Source: Symbiodinium sp. CCMP2592 (lineage: Eukaryota > Sar > Dinophyceae > Suessiales > Symbiodiniaceae). From it: a stretch of 64,000 nucleotides of DNA. The notes beneath the pieces were generated by a model. That model did not search any database and had not been told where the DNA came from. It saw only the letters and a program-made list of their open reading frames with translations. Both the position numbers and the translations under genes were made by a program. This document shows positions 63,155-64,000 of this stretch, in pieces; the first letter of the stretch is position 1; every line of letters begins with the position of its first letter. The stretch lies in NCBI GenBank assembly GCA_905221615.1, contig CAJNDT010000131.1, positions 1-64,000 of the forward strand, read 5' to 3'.

Positions 63155-64000
63155 AGGTCTAGGGTTTAGGGGTTTAGGGCTTCGGTAATATAGAAGCATG
63201 AATACTTGCCCATGTTAGTCTTGAGGGTTCCATATTATACTTATGGTTTCGTAACCCCCCCAAAAAAAGAAGGCGTACCCGAATCATTAAAGCCCTATAT
63301 CAAAGGGTACAAGGGCTCAGGGCTTAGAGCTCCGGATCTCAACTAAGCCTTCTTCCGGTTCAGGGGTTTGGAGATTTTAGGGGTTTAGAGAATTGGGGTT
63401 TTGAGGGGTTGAGGGTTTAGGGTTTTCAGGGGTTTAGGGTTTAGGGTTTAGGGGGCTTCTGATGGAATTCTTCTTTCAACTGCATCTTGGGTTTTAGGGT
63501 CTTCGGGGGTGCTGGGCTTGGGGGTCCCAGAGTTTTAGCTCGACCCGCAACGATCCGTAAGACTACGACGTGATGCGTTCAATAGGCATACCATGAGCAT
63601 ATGCATATGCGTAGAGGTATATCAACACAGACACACACATGTACACATGTGTGTCCGCTGACCTAAGGCCTATCCTTTGTTGCAGCCCTGATCTACTTCT
63701 GAATGAGCAATAATTATGGCCTGTGAAGGGTTTTTGAGGGGTGTTGGGAATCCCGATAAACCAGCCTTAGTCCCCAGTTCCGCAAAATCGCACTATACAC
63801 CTCTTATAAAATCCTCTTAAAACTCTGTTTAAAAACCTATAACACCCTGCCAAACCCTATGGAGTCCTATCAAACCCTACAAAACCCCATCAAACCCTAC
63901 GAGCCTCTTCGGTTTGCTGAGGTCTCTTGAAGCTCAGGCGCCCATCGCAGACCGAAGGCTACGAGGCCCATCACCTTTAAGGGAACTTATAGGGTCTTAG
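63155..64000. other. Mixed unique DNA and TTTAGGG blocks to window end
   Basis: TTTAGGG-type units at 63160-63185 and 63360-63455; an ACACACATGTACACATGTGTGT palindromic microsatellite near 63630; CAAACCCTA words at 63850-63900. No gene supported. Confidence 0.5.

Overview
The window looks like nuclear DNA of a dinoflagellate, most likely one with a repeat-rich genome such as a Suessiales/Symbiodiniaceae species. The evidence is a relic of the dinoflagellate trans-spliced leader (3' end TTTTGGCTCAAG) at 8625-8636, thousands of bases of degenerate TTTAGGG/CCCTAAA telomere-type repeats, Ty1/copia and LINE retroelements with unusual extra domains, and almost no host genes. The species assignment is inference.

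Region 1 (1-17522, all minus strand) is a compact block of retroelement genes. Read 5' to 3' on the minus strand: a 5'-truncated copia gag-protease frame (17522-14457), an extra Lys/Ala/Pro-rich ORF (14836-13202), a copia integrase-RT-RNase H ORF with a methyltransferase-like tail (12518-8649), a spliced-leader relic 12 bases later, then a LINE. The LINE has ORF1 (zinc finger plus coiled coil, 8419-7280), ORF2 (AP-endonuclease, reverse transcriptase, zinc knuckle, RNase H, 7276-2507) and ORF3 (zinc-binding region plus a ubiquitin-specific-protease-like domain, 979-2547). A second leader-like motif follows and leads into a Pro/Glu-rich repeat ORF that runs off the left edge. ORF1 and ORF2 share a frame and are separated by one TAG. 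ORF2 and ORF3 overlap in the +1 frame, at a CCC-TGA.

Region 2 (17523-24660) is recently amplified non-coding DNA: an A-B-B-B-A-B array of a 1.06-kb unit (A) and a 477-bp unit (B), then a 1.17-kb segment present twice 1645 bp apart. Unit A carries a long hairpin built from 11-bp repeats.

Region 3 (24661-64000) has no convincing intact gene. It holds one degenerate ubiquitin-coding relic (about 30.2-31.1 kb), telomere-type repeats switching strand many times, degenerate microsatellites, 12-mer AAAGGAACCCTT repeats, and many 90-230 bp palindromic miniature elements in at least nine families. Two families show flanking target duplications (2 bp and 4 bp). The region could be subtelomeric, or an internal region colonised by telomere-like DNA; the sequence alone does not decide.
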